DNA from: UA16 sp042095135
GTDB taxonomy: Bacteria; Bacteroidota; Bacteroidia; Flavobacteriales_D; Sanyastnellaceae
DNA: 64,000 nt
Direction: 5' to 3'
Assembly: GCA_042095135.1 (NCBI GenBank)
Contig: JBELBV010000006.1
Span: 1 to 64,000 of the forward strand
Below are positions 16,526 through 24,906 of the stretch, one piece after another (positions within the stretch are counted from its first letter, which is position 1; the number at the start of each line of letters is the position of its first letter). A program made the position numbers and the translations under genes. The notes under the pieces are model-generated. The model made no database searches, had not been told where the DNA came from, and worked only from the letters and a program-made list of their open reading frames with translations.

Positions 16526-16616
16526 CAGGCCTCTGAAAACACCCCGTCACGGCCGTTATCATTGTTTAGCGGGTTCCTTGTTGTAAGGCACCCCCCTCTT
16601 TCGCAATGAATCAACC

Positions 16617-18641
16617 ATGACGCCTACGCCGTTTTCCCGTTCAATGACCATCACCACCGCCTTGGTGGTTGGCATGGTACTGCTCAACTCCTGTGGTTCT
16701 CGTCATTTTTGGAAAGGACTTCGGATGTCCGAAAAGGAACGATACACGGAAGCCGCCACCAATTTGCACCGCGCATTGGCCAAATGGCCCAACGATACCA
16801 TGAGTTACAGGCTCTTGGGGCAAACCCAGATGCACCTCATGGATTTTGTCGCGGCCGAACGCACATTCGAAGAGTTGGGCTACCGCACCGCCCTCACCGC
16901 TGACGACCAATTGAACTACGCCAAATGCATGATGCAACAAGGCAAGTACGCCGAAGCCGCGGATGTGCTGGAATGGTTGATGGTCGAAGAGGATGCCCCC
17001 GAGTATGTGCAGCGCGTCTGGGACCGATGCACCTCCCAATTGCACGTGGATGAGGACACCCGGCATTGGCAAATCAGTCCTCTTCGCTTTCCCGGGCTGG
17101 AGACGGCGTCAGCCCCGCGCATAAGCCAAAACCGCATGTACTTCTGCAGCGAGCCATACCAATGGGGCCAGGCCGATCAAACGGCCCGACTGGACCGAAA
17201 CGAAACCTGGTTCATGGATTTGGGCAACACCAGCCCCCACGTCATGCGGGCCAAAGAGGTCACCGCCATGAACCTACCGGATCACGACGGTATCATCAGC
17301 CTTTCGCCTGACGGACGCTCCATCGCCTACTCGAAGAAAAACAACCGCAGCGTCGGTTGGTTTGGGGACCCCATTGACGGTGGCTACCAGCTGCTGATTG
17401 CATCCCGCACCGCCACAGGTGAGTGGGGCGAGGCGCGTCCATTCCCGTTCGTTGAGAAGGGCTATGTCTTCGCACACCCCACGTGGTCGCCCGACGGTAA
17501 CCGCCTGTACTTCGCTACGGATCTCCCTTCACCGGAAGCCCAAGGCGGCATGGACATCTGGGTGTCTGAACGCAACGGCACGTTTTGGGAAGAACCCCTC
17601 AACCTCGGGCCTGAAGTGAACTCTGCGGGCGACGACGTCTTCCCCGCTTTCGATAGTAACGGACGCCTCTACTTCGCTTCCAATGGCCACCCCACCTTGG
17701 GCGGCTTGGACATCTTTTGGACAGAGATTGACCCCACCGCAAAACCCGAGACGCGCCACTGGCGTGACGGAGACGCATGGAAAACGCCCGTCAGAATGGC
17801 CTTCCCCATCAACAGCCTGGCTGACGACTACGCATTTGCTGTCGAATCGGATGGAACCCACGGATTCATCTGCTCCAACCGCGAAGGAATCGATGAAGTC
17901 TTTCGCGTCGAATACAATGAAGACGTCGCCGCATTCAATGTGGTGGTCACCGATTACGCCACTGGCGAAGTGTTGCCGCGTGTCCCCATCCGCTGGATCG
18001 ACTTGAAGGACGGCTCCGCATGGGACACCCGCACTTCCCTGGACGGGACACTCTCCATCAGCCTGCCGCCCAACCGTGGCTTCCAAGTGACCTGCGCATT
18101 GCCGGGCTATTTGGTGACGCGTAAGTTCATCACCACCGATTCCACAGAACCGATATGGGAGGTGGAACTGGCGAAAATCAAGACGTTAAACGACAAGCGA
18201 TTTGCCGACCGTTGGATGGGTGGCACGCCGTTCGAAATTGCAGGCTTGGAGTGGGAATCCGAGGCCCAAATGACCCGTGCAAGCGAGGTCAACCTTTATA
18301 AATTGGTGGACTTCCTCAAGTTGAACCCAGAAGTCTTCCTCGAAATTCGAACGCATGAAGACGCCTCGGCTTGGGACTTGTTTGACCAACCGACCAACCG
18401 CACGTCCAAGCTGCGATCCATTGAGATTGAATCCTTCCTACTCAAGGCCGGCGTTTCCTCGAAGCAGTTGATCAGCGTCGGCAAAGGCGTTGATGAGCTC
18501 CGGAACGGATGCTTACCGGGCGAGCCTTGTGCGTTCTACAACCACGAGGACAATGACCGTACCGAATTCCGCATTTATGGGCTCTTACAACAGACACCGG
18601 GCCAAATTGACCCGGTGCCGTTTATGAAGTCCGAAAAGTAA
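16617..18641 (+). CDS. PorE-like TPR/PD40/OmpA lipoprotein
   Basis: 674 residues. A signal with lipobox LLNSC (Cys26) is followed by TPR-like helices (about 35-145: YTEAATNLHRALAKWPND), a PD40/WD40-like propeller (150-400: SLSPDGRSIAYSKKN, HPTWSPDGNRLYFATD, FDSNGRLYFASNG), a carboxypeptidase-regulatory-like domain (440-515) and a C-terminal OmpA-like domain (560-665). This order matches PorE, the peptidoglycan-binding T9SS-associated lipoprotein, but the same order occurs in paralogues. In the OmpA-like domain the usual peptidoglycan-binding Asp/Arg pair is not obvious. It is convergent with eno, nine bases apart. Confidence 0.82.
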   Translation: MTPTPFSRSMTITTALVVGMVLLNSCGSRHFWKGLRMSEKERYTEAATNLHRALAKWPNDTMSYRLLGQTQMHLMDFVAAERTFEELGYRTALTADDQLNYAKCMMQQGKYAEAADVLEWLMVEEDAPEYVQRVWDRCTSQLHVDEDTRHWQISPLRFPGLETASAPRISQNRMYFCSEPYQWGQADQTARLDRNETWFMDLGNTSPHVMRAKEVTAMNLPDHDGIISLSPDGRSIAYSKKNNRSVGWFGDPIDGGYQLLIASRTATGEWGEARPFPFVEKGYVFAHPTWSPDGNRLYFATDLPSPEAQGGMDIWVSERNGTFWEEPLNLGPEVNSAGDDVFPAFDSNGRLYFASNGHPTLGGLDIFWTEIDPTAKPETRHWRDGDAWKTPVRMAFPINSLADDYAFAVESDGTHGFICSNREGIDEVFRVEYNEDVAAFNVVVTDYATGEVLPRVPIRWIDLKDGSAWDTRTSLDGTLSISLPPNRGFQVTCALPGYLVTRKFITTDSTEPIWEVELAKIKTLNDKRFADRWMGGTPFEIAGLEWESEAQMTRASEVNLYKLVDFLKLNPEVFLEIRTHEDASAWDLFDQPTNRTSKLRSIEIESFLLKAGVSSKQLISVGKGVDELRNGCLPGEPCAFYNHEDNDRTEFRIYGLLQQTPGQIDPVPFMKSEK

Positions 18642-18650
18642 GAACGCGAA

Positions 18651-19928
18651 TCAGCCGCGGAAAGCGTGGCCGCGGTACACCGCTGCTGCCCCCAATTCCT
18701 CCTCAATGCGAAGCAACTGGTTGTATTTGGCGACACGGTCTGAGCGGCTCGCTGAACCGGTCTTAATCTGACCGGTATTCAAGGCCACAGCCAAATCCGC
18801 GATGGTGGTGTCCTCCGTCTCACCACTTCGGTGGCTCATGACACTCGTGTATCCGTTGCGGTGTGCCAAGCTCACCGCTTCGATGGTCTCCGTGAGGGTG
18901 CCAATTTGATTCACCTTCACCAAGATGGAATTGGCGATGTCGTTTTCGATGCCACGCGCCAAGCGATGCGTATTGGTCACGAACAAATCGTCACCGACCA
19001 ACTGCACTTTATCGCCAACGGCTTCGGTCACCAATTTCCAGGCGTCCCAATCGTCCTCGGCCAATCCGTCCTCAATGCTCACGATCGGGTACTTCTCCGT
19101 CCATCCTTTCCAAAAGTCTACCAACTCCCCTCCGGTCATACGATCGCCGGTGGATTCAAAAATGTACTGGTTTGACTTCACGTTGTAGAATTCGGAAGCA
19201 GCAGCGTCCAAGGCAATCAACAAATCGTCGCCGGGACGGAAGCCCGCTTTTTCGATGGCCTCAATGACCACTTCGATGGCTTCCTGGTTGGAGCTGAGGT
19301 TGGGCGCAAAACCGCCTTCGTCGCCAACGTTTGTGGCGTGTCCACGCTCCTTCAGCACCTTCTTCAGGGTGTGAAACACTTCTGTGCCCATGCGCAAACC
19401 GTCAGAGAACGTTTCCGCTCCCACAGGCATGATCATGAATTCTTGGATGTCAATCTTGTTGTCCGCGTGTGAACCACCATTAAGGATGTTCATCATGGGC
19501 ACAGGCAACGTGTGCGCGTTCACCCCACCGATGTACCGGTACAAGGGCTGTCCCGCGCATTCTGCTGCAGCGTGGGCTGCTGCTAAAGAGACGCCGAGAA
19601 TGGCGTTCGCTCCAATTTTGCCTTTGTTGCTGGTGCCGTCGAGGTCAATCATGGCCTGGTCGATGGCGCGCTGGTCGAAGATGTCAAAGCCCAACAATTC
19701 ATCCGCAAGAATATCGTTGACGTTATCGACGGCTTGGGTCACTCCCTTGCCCATCCACTCCGATCCGCCGTCGCGCAATTCGACGGCTTCGTGGATACCT
19801 GTGGAGGCACCGGAAGGAACCGCTGCGCGGCCCATGCTGCCATCGCCCGTGACGACGTCAACTTCGAGGGTAGGATTGCCGCGAGAATCGAGAATCTGGC
19901 GGGCTTGAATTTGATCAATGTAACTCAT
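18651..19928 (-). CDS. eno: Enolase
   Basis: 425 residues, normal for bacterial enolase, which interconverts 2-phosphoglycerate and phosphoenolpyruvate. Conserved segments are ARQILDSRGNPT, GASTGIHEA, NGGSHADNKIDIQEFM, the Mg-ligand region SIEDGLAEDDWDAW and LVGDDLFVTN, the lid region, and the signature SHRSGETEDTTIADLAV. It is the last gene of the long minus-strand run that begins at rpsL; the gap of 100 bases from carA shows no clear TAnnTTTG element, only TAACTTCG. Confidence 0.98.
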   Translation of the reverse strand: MSYIDQIQARQILDSRGNPTLEVDVVTGDGSMGRAAVPSGASTGIHEAVELRDGGSEWMGKGVTQAVDNVNDILADELLGFDIFDQRAIDQAMIDLDGTSNKGKIGANAILGVSLAAAHAAAECAGQPLYRYIGGVNAHTLPVPMMNILNGGSHADNKIDIQEFMIMPVGAETFSDGLRMGTEVFHTLKKVLKERGHATNVGDEGGFAPNLSSNQEAIEVVIEAIEKAGFRPGDDLLIALDAAASEFYNVKSNQYIFESTGDRMTGGELVDFWKGWTEKYPIVSIEDGLAEDDWDAWKLVTEAVGDKVQLVGDDLFVTNTHRLARGIENDIANSILVKVNQIGTLTETIEAVSLAHRNGYTSVMSHRSGETEDTTIADLAVALNTGQIKTGSASRSDRVAKYNQLLRIEEELGAAAVYRGHAFRG

Positions 19929-20028
19929 GTCAATGATGAAAAGTGGATGCGCAAACAGGCGCTAGGATTGGGGTCATTTCCAAATCCTGTTCTTAAAACC
20001 GCCGCGAAGTTACTGAATCAAACGGGAA

Positions 20029-21159
20029 TCACGCGGGCACAGCCGCCTGTTCCATATTTGCCACAAATTGGTCGAAGAGGTATCGGCTGTCGTGCGGCCC
20101 CGCAGAGGCCTCTGGATGGTACTGCACCGAGAAGACCGGACGGCCTTTCAACGCGATGCCTGCAACCGTATTGTCATTCAGATGGATGTGGGTCAATTCC
20201 ACGTCCGAGTGGGCATCCAAAGAGTCGCGGTCCACAACAAAACCGTGGTTTTGCGATGTGATCTCGGCTTTGCCTGTAATGAGATTCTTGATGGGGTGGT
20301 TCACGCCGCGGTGGCCGTTGAACATCTTGACCGTCTTCAATCCCTGGCTCAAAGCCAATACTTGGTGCCCAAGGCAGATCCCAAACACGCTGCGGTCGGC
20401 CTCGACGAGTGCTTTGACCTTTTCGACCGTCTCCGTCATCGCACCTGGGTCTCCGGGGCCATTGGACAACATGATGCCATCAGGCTCAATGGCGAGCATC
20501 TCCTCCACCGATGCATCCATCGGGAAAACGTGCACTTCACACCCGCGCTCTGTGAGGCATCGGACGATGTTCTTTTTGACGCCCAAGTCGAGCAAAGCCA
20601 CCTTCAATCCCTTTTCTTTCCCAGCTGCAGGCGACGCAACATAGGGCTCGGAACACGTAACCTCACTGCTCAGCTCTAGTCCCTCCATGGACGGAACCTC
20701 GTCCAACTGACGCTTGAGTTCAGCCTCATCAGTACCGTCACTGCAGATGATGGCGTTCATCGCCCCTTTCTGTCGGATGTGGCGCACCAGCGCTCGCGTA
20801 TCCACGTCGCAAATGCCCACCACACCGTCGCGGTCCATGTAGCCTTTCAAGGTCCCGCTGCCGCCAACGCGGCTGGCAATAGAGGAGAAATTTTTGGTCA
20901 CCAATCCTGAGATTTGAATCCGATCCGACTCAACTTCTTCATCGTGCACACCGTAGTTCCCTACGTGGGCCGTGGCCATCACCAAAATTTGACGCAGGTA
21001 ACTCGGATCCGTGAAGATCTCTTGGTACCCGTAAATTCCAGTATTGAATGCAATCTCACCGGTCGTTGTCCCAATGGCCCCGGCCGATTTCCCTTCAAAG
21101 CGTGTACCATCTGCCAGGATAAGAACTGCGGGTACTTTTTGCTCGCGTGAATGAACCAT
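20029..21159 (-). CDS. carA: Carbamoyl-phosphate synthase small (glutaminase) subunit
   Basis: 376 residues from MVHSREQ. CarA hydrolyses glutamine and passes ammonia to CarB for carbamoyl phosphate used in arginine and pyrimidine synthesis. The N-terminal domain has DGTRFEGKSAGA and FNTGIYGYQEIFTDPSY; the class I glutamine amidotransferase domain has SNGPGDPGAM, nucleophile Cys in GICLGHQVLALSQG, and the His/Glu pair in QYHPEASAGPHDS. No carB is in the window. A -33/-7 promoter with four bases between the -7 element and ATG sits after the rplQ terminator, so carA is probably transcribed separately from the ribosomal genes. An upstream start at 21186 is possible but would overlap that promoter. 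Confidence 0.97.
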   Translation of the reverse strand: MVHSREQKVPAVLILADGTRFEGKSAGAIGTTTGEIAFNTGIYGYQEIFTDPSYLRQILVMATAHVGNYGVHDEEVESDRIQISGLVTKNFSSIASRVGGSGTLKGYMDRDGVVGICDVDTRALVRHIRQKGAMNAIICSDGTDEAELKRQLDEVPSMEGLELSSEVTCSEPYVASPAAGKEKGLKVALLDLGVKKNIVRCLTERGCEVHVFPMDASVEEMLAIEPDGIMLSNGPGDPGAMTETVEKVKALVEADRSVFGICLGHQVLALSQGLKTVKMFNGHRGVNHPIKNLITGKAEITSQNHGFVVDRDSLDAHSDVELTHIHLNDNTVAGIALKGRPVFSVQYHPEASAGPHDSRYLFDQFVANMEQAAVPA

Positions 21160-21163
21160 GGTG

Positions 21164-21194
21164 CAAAAATACTCCTCCGATTTCACCCCTTCAA
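21164..21194 (-). promoter_or_regulatory. carA: carA promoter, TTG-N20-TATTTTTG
   Basis: On the minus strand, TTG (21194-21192) is followed after 20 bases by an exact TAnnTTTG element (21171-21164), then four bases to the ATG. This matches the Bacteroidota sigma-ABfr consensus and predicts a leaderless transcript. Confidence 0.7.
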
Positions 21195-21248
21195 CCTCAA
21201 AGCCATTTGATTTTTCCTCAATCGGTTCACCGTGCTGTGAAAAGCCTT

Positions 21249-21282
21249 AAAACAAAACGGGAGGCCTTGAAGCCTCCCGTTT
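21249..21282 (-). terminator. Terminator of the rpsL-rplQ supercluster
   Basis: A perfect 11-base-pair hairpin (AAACGGGAGGC/GCCTCCCGTTT) on the minus strand is followed by TTTTGTTTT. It lies about 20 bases past the rplQ stop and ends the ribosomal run before carA. Confidence 0.92.
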
Positions 21283-21304
21283 CATCGTCCTTGGTGAAAA
21301 GGGA

Positions 21305-22048
21305 TCAGTCTTTCTTTTCTTCTTCTGCGTCGTCAGCAGCCTCTTCGGCGGCAGGTGCCTCCTCAGCGGCGGCTTCAGCAGCAGGTGCTTCCTCAGCAGC
21401 AGCTTCAGCAGCAGGTGCCTCCTCAGCGGCGGCGTCAGTAGCAGGCGCTTCTTCAGCAGCAGGCGCTTCTTCAGCAGCAGCTTCAACAGCTGGCGCCTCC
21501 TCAGCGGCGGCTTCAGCAGCAGGTGCTTCCTCAGCAGCAGGCGCTTCTTCAGCAGCAGCTTCAACAGCTGGGGCCTCTTCCACTACCGCTTCAGTTGCAG
21601 CCGCTTCAACAGCAGGAGCAGCAGCGGCTTTCGCACCGCCACGGCGTGAACGGCGTGAACGCTTCTTCTTCGCTTCGGTTCCGTAGATGTCGTTGAAGTC
21701 AACGAGCTCAATCATGCACATTTCAGCGTTGTCACCCAAACGGTTTCCGGTGCGGATGATGCGTGTGTAGCCCCCATCGCGGCTGGCCACCTTTGGTCCT
21801 ACCGAACGGAACAACTCAGAGACTGCGTACTTATTACCGAGTGCACTGAATGCGATACGACGGCTGTGCGTGGTGTCCTCTTTAGAACGCGTAACAAGCG
21901 GCTCCACAAACTGGCGCAACGCTTTCGCTTTTGCCACAGTGGTAGAGATGCGCTTGTGCTCAATCAGTGAGCACGCCATGTTGGACAACATGGCCTTACG
22001 GTGTGCGGTCTTGCGACCGAGGTGATTGAAATTCTTATTGTGCCGCAT
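21305..22048 (-). CDS. rplQ: Ribosomal protein bL17 with long acidic Ala/Glu/Pro tail
   Basis: 247 residues, about twice the usual length. Residues 1-125 are a standard L17 core (MRHNKNFNHLGRKTAHRKAM ... GNRLGDNAEMCMIELVDFN), which lines the 50S tunnel exit region. Residues 127-140 are strongly basic (KKKRSRRSRRGGAK). Residues 141-247 are a repetitive Ala/Glu/Pro tail built mainly of EEAPAxEAAA units, ending EEEKKD. Tails on L17 occur in Bacteroidota but this one is long and internally repeated at DNA level. It is the last gene of the alpha operon, four bases after rpoA, with a strong terminator. Confidence 0.95.
   Translation of the reverse strand: MRHNKNFNHLGRKTAHRKAMLSNMACSLIEHKRISTTVAKAKALRQFVEPLVTRSKEDTTHSRRIAFSALGNKYAVSELFRSVGPKVASRDGGYTRIIRTGNRLGDNAEMCMIELVDFNDIYGTEAKKKRSRRSRRGGAKAAAAPAVEAAATEAVVEEAPAVEAAAEEAPAAEEAPAAEAAAEEAPAVEAAAEEAPAAEEAPATDAAAEEAPAAEAAAEEAPAAEAAAEEAPAAEEAADDAEEEKKD
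21331..21580 (-). repeat. In-frame tandem repeats encoding the L17 tail
   Basis: About eight copies of 30-base units encoding EEAPAxEAAA, two or three expanded to 48 bases by an added EEAPAA. On the plus strand the pattern is runs such as cctcagcagcagc. Copy number could vary by slippage without breaking the frame. Confidence 0.8.
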
Positions 22049-22052
22049 GACT

Positions 22053-23045
22053 TCACTCTTTGTCGAGTTTGTATTTGCTCACATCCATTCCGAATGAGAG
22101 GTTTTTGTTCTCGACCAAATCCTCCAATTCCGTGAGGGACTTCTTACCGAAGTTTCGGAATTTCAACAGGTCGTTCTTGTTGTAGCTCACTAATTCGCCC
22201 AACGACTCGATGTCGGCTGCCTTCAAGCAGTTCAACGCACGAACACTGAGGTCCATATCGCTCAATTTGGTCTTGAGCAACTGGCGCATGTGCAAGCTGG
22301 TTTCATCGAATTCTTCCACTTCAACGCGCTCCTCGAGCTCAAGCGAAATGCGCTCGTCGCTGAACAACATGAAGTGTTGGATCAAAATCTTCGCTGACTC
22401 CTGCAGGGCGTCCTTCGGTGAAATGCTGCCGTCGCACTCGAGGTGCAAAACGAGCTTTTCGTAGTCCGTACGCTGCTCAACACGGTAGTTTTCTACTTCG
22501 TACTGAACATTGCGGATGGGCGTGAAGATTGAATCCATGGCAATAGTGCCGATGGCAGCGCCTTCGCGCTTGTTCTCTTCAGCTTGAACGTAACCACGGC
22601 CTTTGCCGATGTTCAATTCCAACGTCAACGAGACCGACTCATCCATATTGCAGATGACGTGATCGGGGTTCATGACCTGGAAGGCTGAGGTGAATTGACC
22701 GATGTCGCCGGCAGTGAAAGCCTTCTGGCCACTCACCTTGACAGTAACAGTCTCACCATCGGTGCCTTCGATCTGTCGCTTAAAGCGAACTTGCTTCAAG
22801 TTGAGAATCATCTCGGTCACATCCTCTTGGATGCCTTTGATGGTGCTGTACTCGTGCTCAACGCCGTCGATCTTCACGCTTGTAATAGCGTGGCCTTCCA
22901 AAGAAGACAACAAGATGCGACGAAGCGCATTGCCTACGGTGATACCAAAACCTGGCTCAAGGGGTCGGAATTCAAAGGTGCCGTTGAACTCTGTAGAGTC
23001 CAACATGATTACCTTGTCTGGTTTCTGGAAATCTAGAATTGCCAT
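22053..23045 (-). CDS. rpoA: DNA-directed RNA polymerase alpha subunit
   Basis: 330 residues. The N-terminal dimerisation/assembly domain (1-235) has LEPGFGITVGNALRRILLSSLEG; the C-terminal domain (about 250-320) has DLSVRALNCLKAADIESLGELV and the helix-hairpin-helix segment FGKKSLTELEDLV, used for UP elements and activator contacts. Gene position between rpsD and rplQ is the classic alpha-operon order. Confidence 0.98.
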   Translation of the reverse strand: MAILDFQKPDKVIMLDSTEFNGTFEFRPLEPGFGITVGNALRRILLSSLEGHAITSVKIDGVEHEYSTIKGIQEDVTEMILNLKQVRFKRQIEGTDGETVTVKVSGQKAFTAGDIGQFTSAFQVMNPDHVICNMDESVSLTLELNIGKGRGYVQAEENKREGAAIGTIAMDSIFTPIRNVQYEVENYRVEQRTDYEKLVLHLECDGSISPKDALQESAKILIQHFMLFSDERISLELEERVEVEEFDETSLHMRQLLKTKLSDMDLSVRALNCLKAADIESLGELVSYNKNDLLKFRNFGKKSLTELEDLVENKNLSFGMDVSKYKLDKE

Positions 23046-23063
23046 GTGTCTCAGGTTTTTGGA

Positions 23064-23669
23064 TTACTTCGAGTACAGTTCGACGATGAGGGACTCCTTG
23101 ATGTTTTCAGGGATTTGCTCACGCGTTGGTACGCTGATGAATGTACCGGACATGTTCTGCGTGTTCCAGTCCAACCACTCCAATCGCTTGGGGGCTGCAC
23201 CGAGTGCGCTGGTGATGACCGTCATTGACTTGCTCTTCTCACGCACGGCTACTACGTCACCTGGACGCAAGCGGTACGAAGGGATGTTGACCACGTGGCC
23301 GTTCACCATGATGTGACGGTGGGTGACCAACTGGCGCGCTCCGCGACGGGAGTTGCCAATGCCCAAGCGGAACACCACATTGTCCAATCGGCTTTCGCAG
23401 AATTGGAGCAAAATTTCACCGGTGATGCCGGGACGAGCGTTGGCTTGCTTAAACATGTTGGAGAATTGCTTCTCCAAGATTCCGTACGTGTACTTCGCCT
23501 TCTGCTTTTCAGCGAGCTGTACAGAGTACTCAGATTCCTTCTTTCGGCGGCGGGTATTGCCGTGCTGGCCAGGGCCATACGGGCGGCGCTCGAGCGCTTT
23601 ATCTGGGCCGAAGATCGCCTCCTTAAAACGGCGGCTGATTTTTGATTTGGGTCCGCGGTAACGTGCCAT
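23064..23669 (-). CDS. rpsD: Ribosomal protein uS4
   Basis: 201 residues. Primary 16S-binding protein of the 30S subunit. The conserved ERRPYGPGQHG and the S4 RNA-binding domain (ESRLDNVVFRLGIGNSRRGARQLVTHRHIMVNG) are present. The N-terminal region KSKISRRFKEAIFG has no cysteines where zinc-type S4 proteins have four. It lies in the alpha operon between rpsK and rpoA. Confidence 0.98.
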   Translation of the reverse strand: MARYRGPKSKISRRFKEAIFGPDKALERRPYGPGQHGNTRRRKKESEYSVQLAEKQKAKYTYGILEKQFSNMFKQANARPGITGEILLQFCESRLDNVVFRLGIGNSRRGARQLVTHRHIMVNGHVVNIPSYRLRPGDVVAVREKSKSMTVITSALGAAPKRLEWLDWNTQNMSGTFISVPTREQIPENIKESLIVELYSK

Positions 23670-23703
23670 ATCGGATTACTGTTCTTAGGTTCGACGATGA
23701 GAA

Positions 23704-24087
23704 TTAGACGCGACGACGCTTTGGTGGGCGGCATCCGTTGTGTGGGAAAGGCGTAGCATCGATGATCTCGATGATTTCGATTCCCATGTTGTGCAATGCG
23801 CGCATGGCGCTCTCGCGGCCCGCTCCTGGACCTTTTACAAATGCTCGGATTTTACGCAACCCGAGGTCGTGCGCTTCGCGACCGCAATCTTCCGCAGCAA
23901 CCTGTGCAGCGTAAGGCGTGTTTTTCTTGGAGCCCCGGAAACCCATCTTACCGGCGCTTGACCATGAAATCACTTGGCCATTGTTGTTGGTCAGCGAAAT
24001 GATGATGTTGTTGAAGGATGAGTGGATGTGGGCTTGGCCTGTGGCCTCCACAACGACTTTCTTCTTTTTCTTGACGTTCTTCGCCAT
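23704..24087 (-). CDS. rpsK: Ribosomal protein uS11
   Basis: 127 residues. 30S platform protein. The lysine-rich N-terminus is followed by GQAHIHSSFNNIIISLTN, WSSAGKMGFRGSKKNTPYAAQ and the C-terminal TPFPHNGCRPPKRRRV signature. Alpha-operon position between rpsM and rpsD. Confidence 0.98.
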   Translation of the reverse strand: MAKNVKKKKKVVVEATGQAHIHSSFNNIIISLTNNNGQVISWSSAGKMGFRGSKKNTPYAAQVAAEDCGREAHDLGLRKIRAFVKGPGAGRESAMRALHNMGIEIIEIIDATPFPHNGCRPPKRRRV

Positions 24088-24136
24088 CGTCTTAATTTTT
24101 AGGTGATCAGTTCCCGAGGGAACTCAATGAATGCGT

Positions 24137-24505
24137 TTATTTCTTCTTGTTCGCAACGGTCTTACGCTTGCCCTTACGGGTGCGTGAGTTGTTCTTGGTG
24201 CGCTGTCCTCGCAACGGCAAGCCGTTACGGTGACGGATGCCTCGGTAGCTACCGATGTCCATCAAACGCTTGATGTGAGATTGAACTTCCGATCGCAACT
24301 CCCCCTCCACTTTGAAACCTGTGGAAATGGCGTTACGGACCGCACCGATTTCGTCATCGGTCCAGTCTTGAACTTTCTTGTCTTCTGACACTCCACATTC
24401 CGCGAGCAATTGAGTAGCTCGGCTACGGCCGATGCCGTAGATGTAAGTGAGTGCAATAACACCCCGCTTGTTGCGAGGAATATCGATACCAGCTATACGT
24501 GCCAT
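24137..24505 (-). CDS. rpsM: Ribosomal protein uS13
   Basis: 122 residues. 30S head protein contacting the P-site tRNA and bridging to the 50S subunit. Conserved MARIAGIDIPRNKRGVIALTYIYGIG and RGIRHRNGLPLRGQRTKNNSRTRKG are present, with the basic tail. It begins the alpha operon after rpmJ. Confidence 0.98.
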   Translation of the reverse strand: MARIAGIDIPRNKRGVIALTYIYGIGRSRATQLLAECGVSEDKKVQDWTDDEIGAVRNAISTGFKVEGELRSEVQSHIKRLMDIGSYRGIRHRNGLPLRGQRTKNNSRTRKGKRKTVANKKK

Positions 24506-24531
24506 GGGCGATGGGTTTGGCTACGACAGGA

Positions 24532-24648
24532 TTAACCCTGACGTTGCTTCATTTTAGGATTCTTCTTATTAATGACATACAAGCGGCCTTTCCGACGAAC
24601 AATCTTGCAGTCGGCAGTACGCTTTTTAAGTGAAGCACGGGTTTTCAT
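24532..24648 (-). CDS. rpmJ: Ribosomal protein bL36, zinc-free form
   Basis: 38 residues read from the gap between rpsM and infA: it begins MKTRASLKKRTADCKIVRRK and ends NPKMKQRQG. Only one of the four zinc ligands (Cys14) of the classical CxxC-x12-C-x4-H form remains, so this is the C-minus type. Position and sequence are diagnostic for L36. Confidence 0.96.
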   Translation of the reverse strand: MKTRASLKKRTADCKIVRRKGRLYVINKKNPKMKQRQG

Positions 24649-24655
24649 AGTGCAA

Positions 24656-24877
24656 TTATTTCTTGTATCTGAACGAGATTCGACCTTTTGTCAAATCGTA
24701 GGGAGACATATCCACTCGCACGCGGTCACCGGGCAAGATTTTGATGTAATACATCCGCATCTTTCCTGAAATGTGGGCCGTGATGATGTGCCCATTTTCC
24801 AATTCAACTCGGAACATTGCGTTGGACAATGCTTCGAGGATCGTGCCGTCTTGCGTTATGGACGCTTGTTTCGCCAT
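24656..24877 (-). CDS. infA: Translation initiation factor IF-1
   Basis: 73 residues, a single S1/OB fold that binds the ribosomal A site during initiation. Conserved features are MAKQASITQDGTILEALSNAMFRVELENGH-type beginning, HISGKMRMYYIKILPGD and SPYDLTKGRISFRYK at the end. It lies between map and rpmJ, seven bases from rpmJ. Confidence 0.98.
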   Translation of the reverse strand: MAKQASITQDGTILEALSNAMFRVELENGHIITAHISGKMRMYYIKILPGDRVRVDMSPYDLTKGRISFRYKK

Positions 24878-24906
24878 ATGATTTAATCTCTGGTTAGAGT
24901 ATCGTT

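Noticed and set aside
21147..21686. Plus-strand frame encoding a Ser/Ala-rich repetitive protein
   Set aside because: It is the complement of the Ala/Glu/Pro repeats in the L17 tail.
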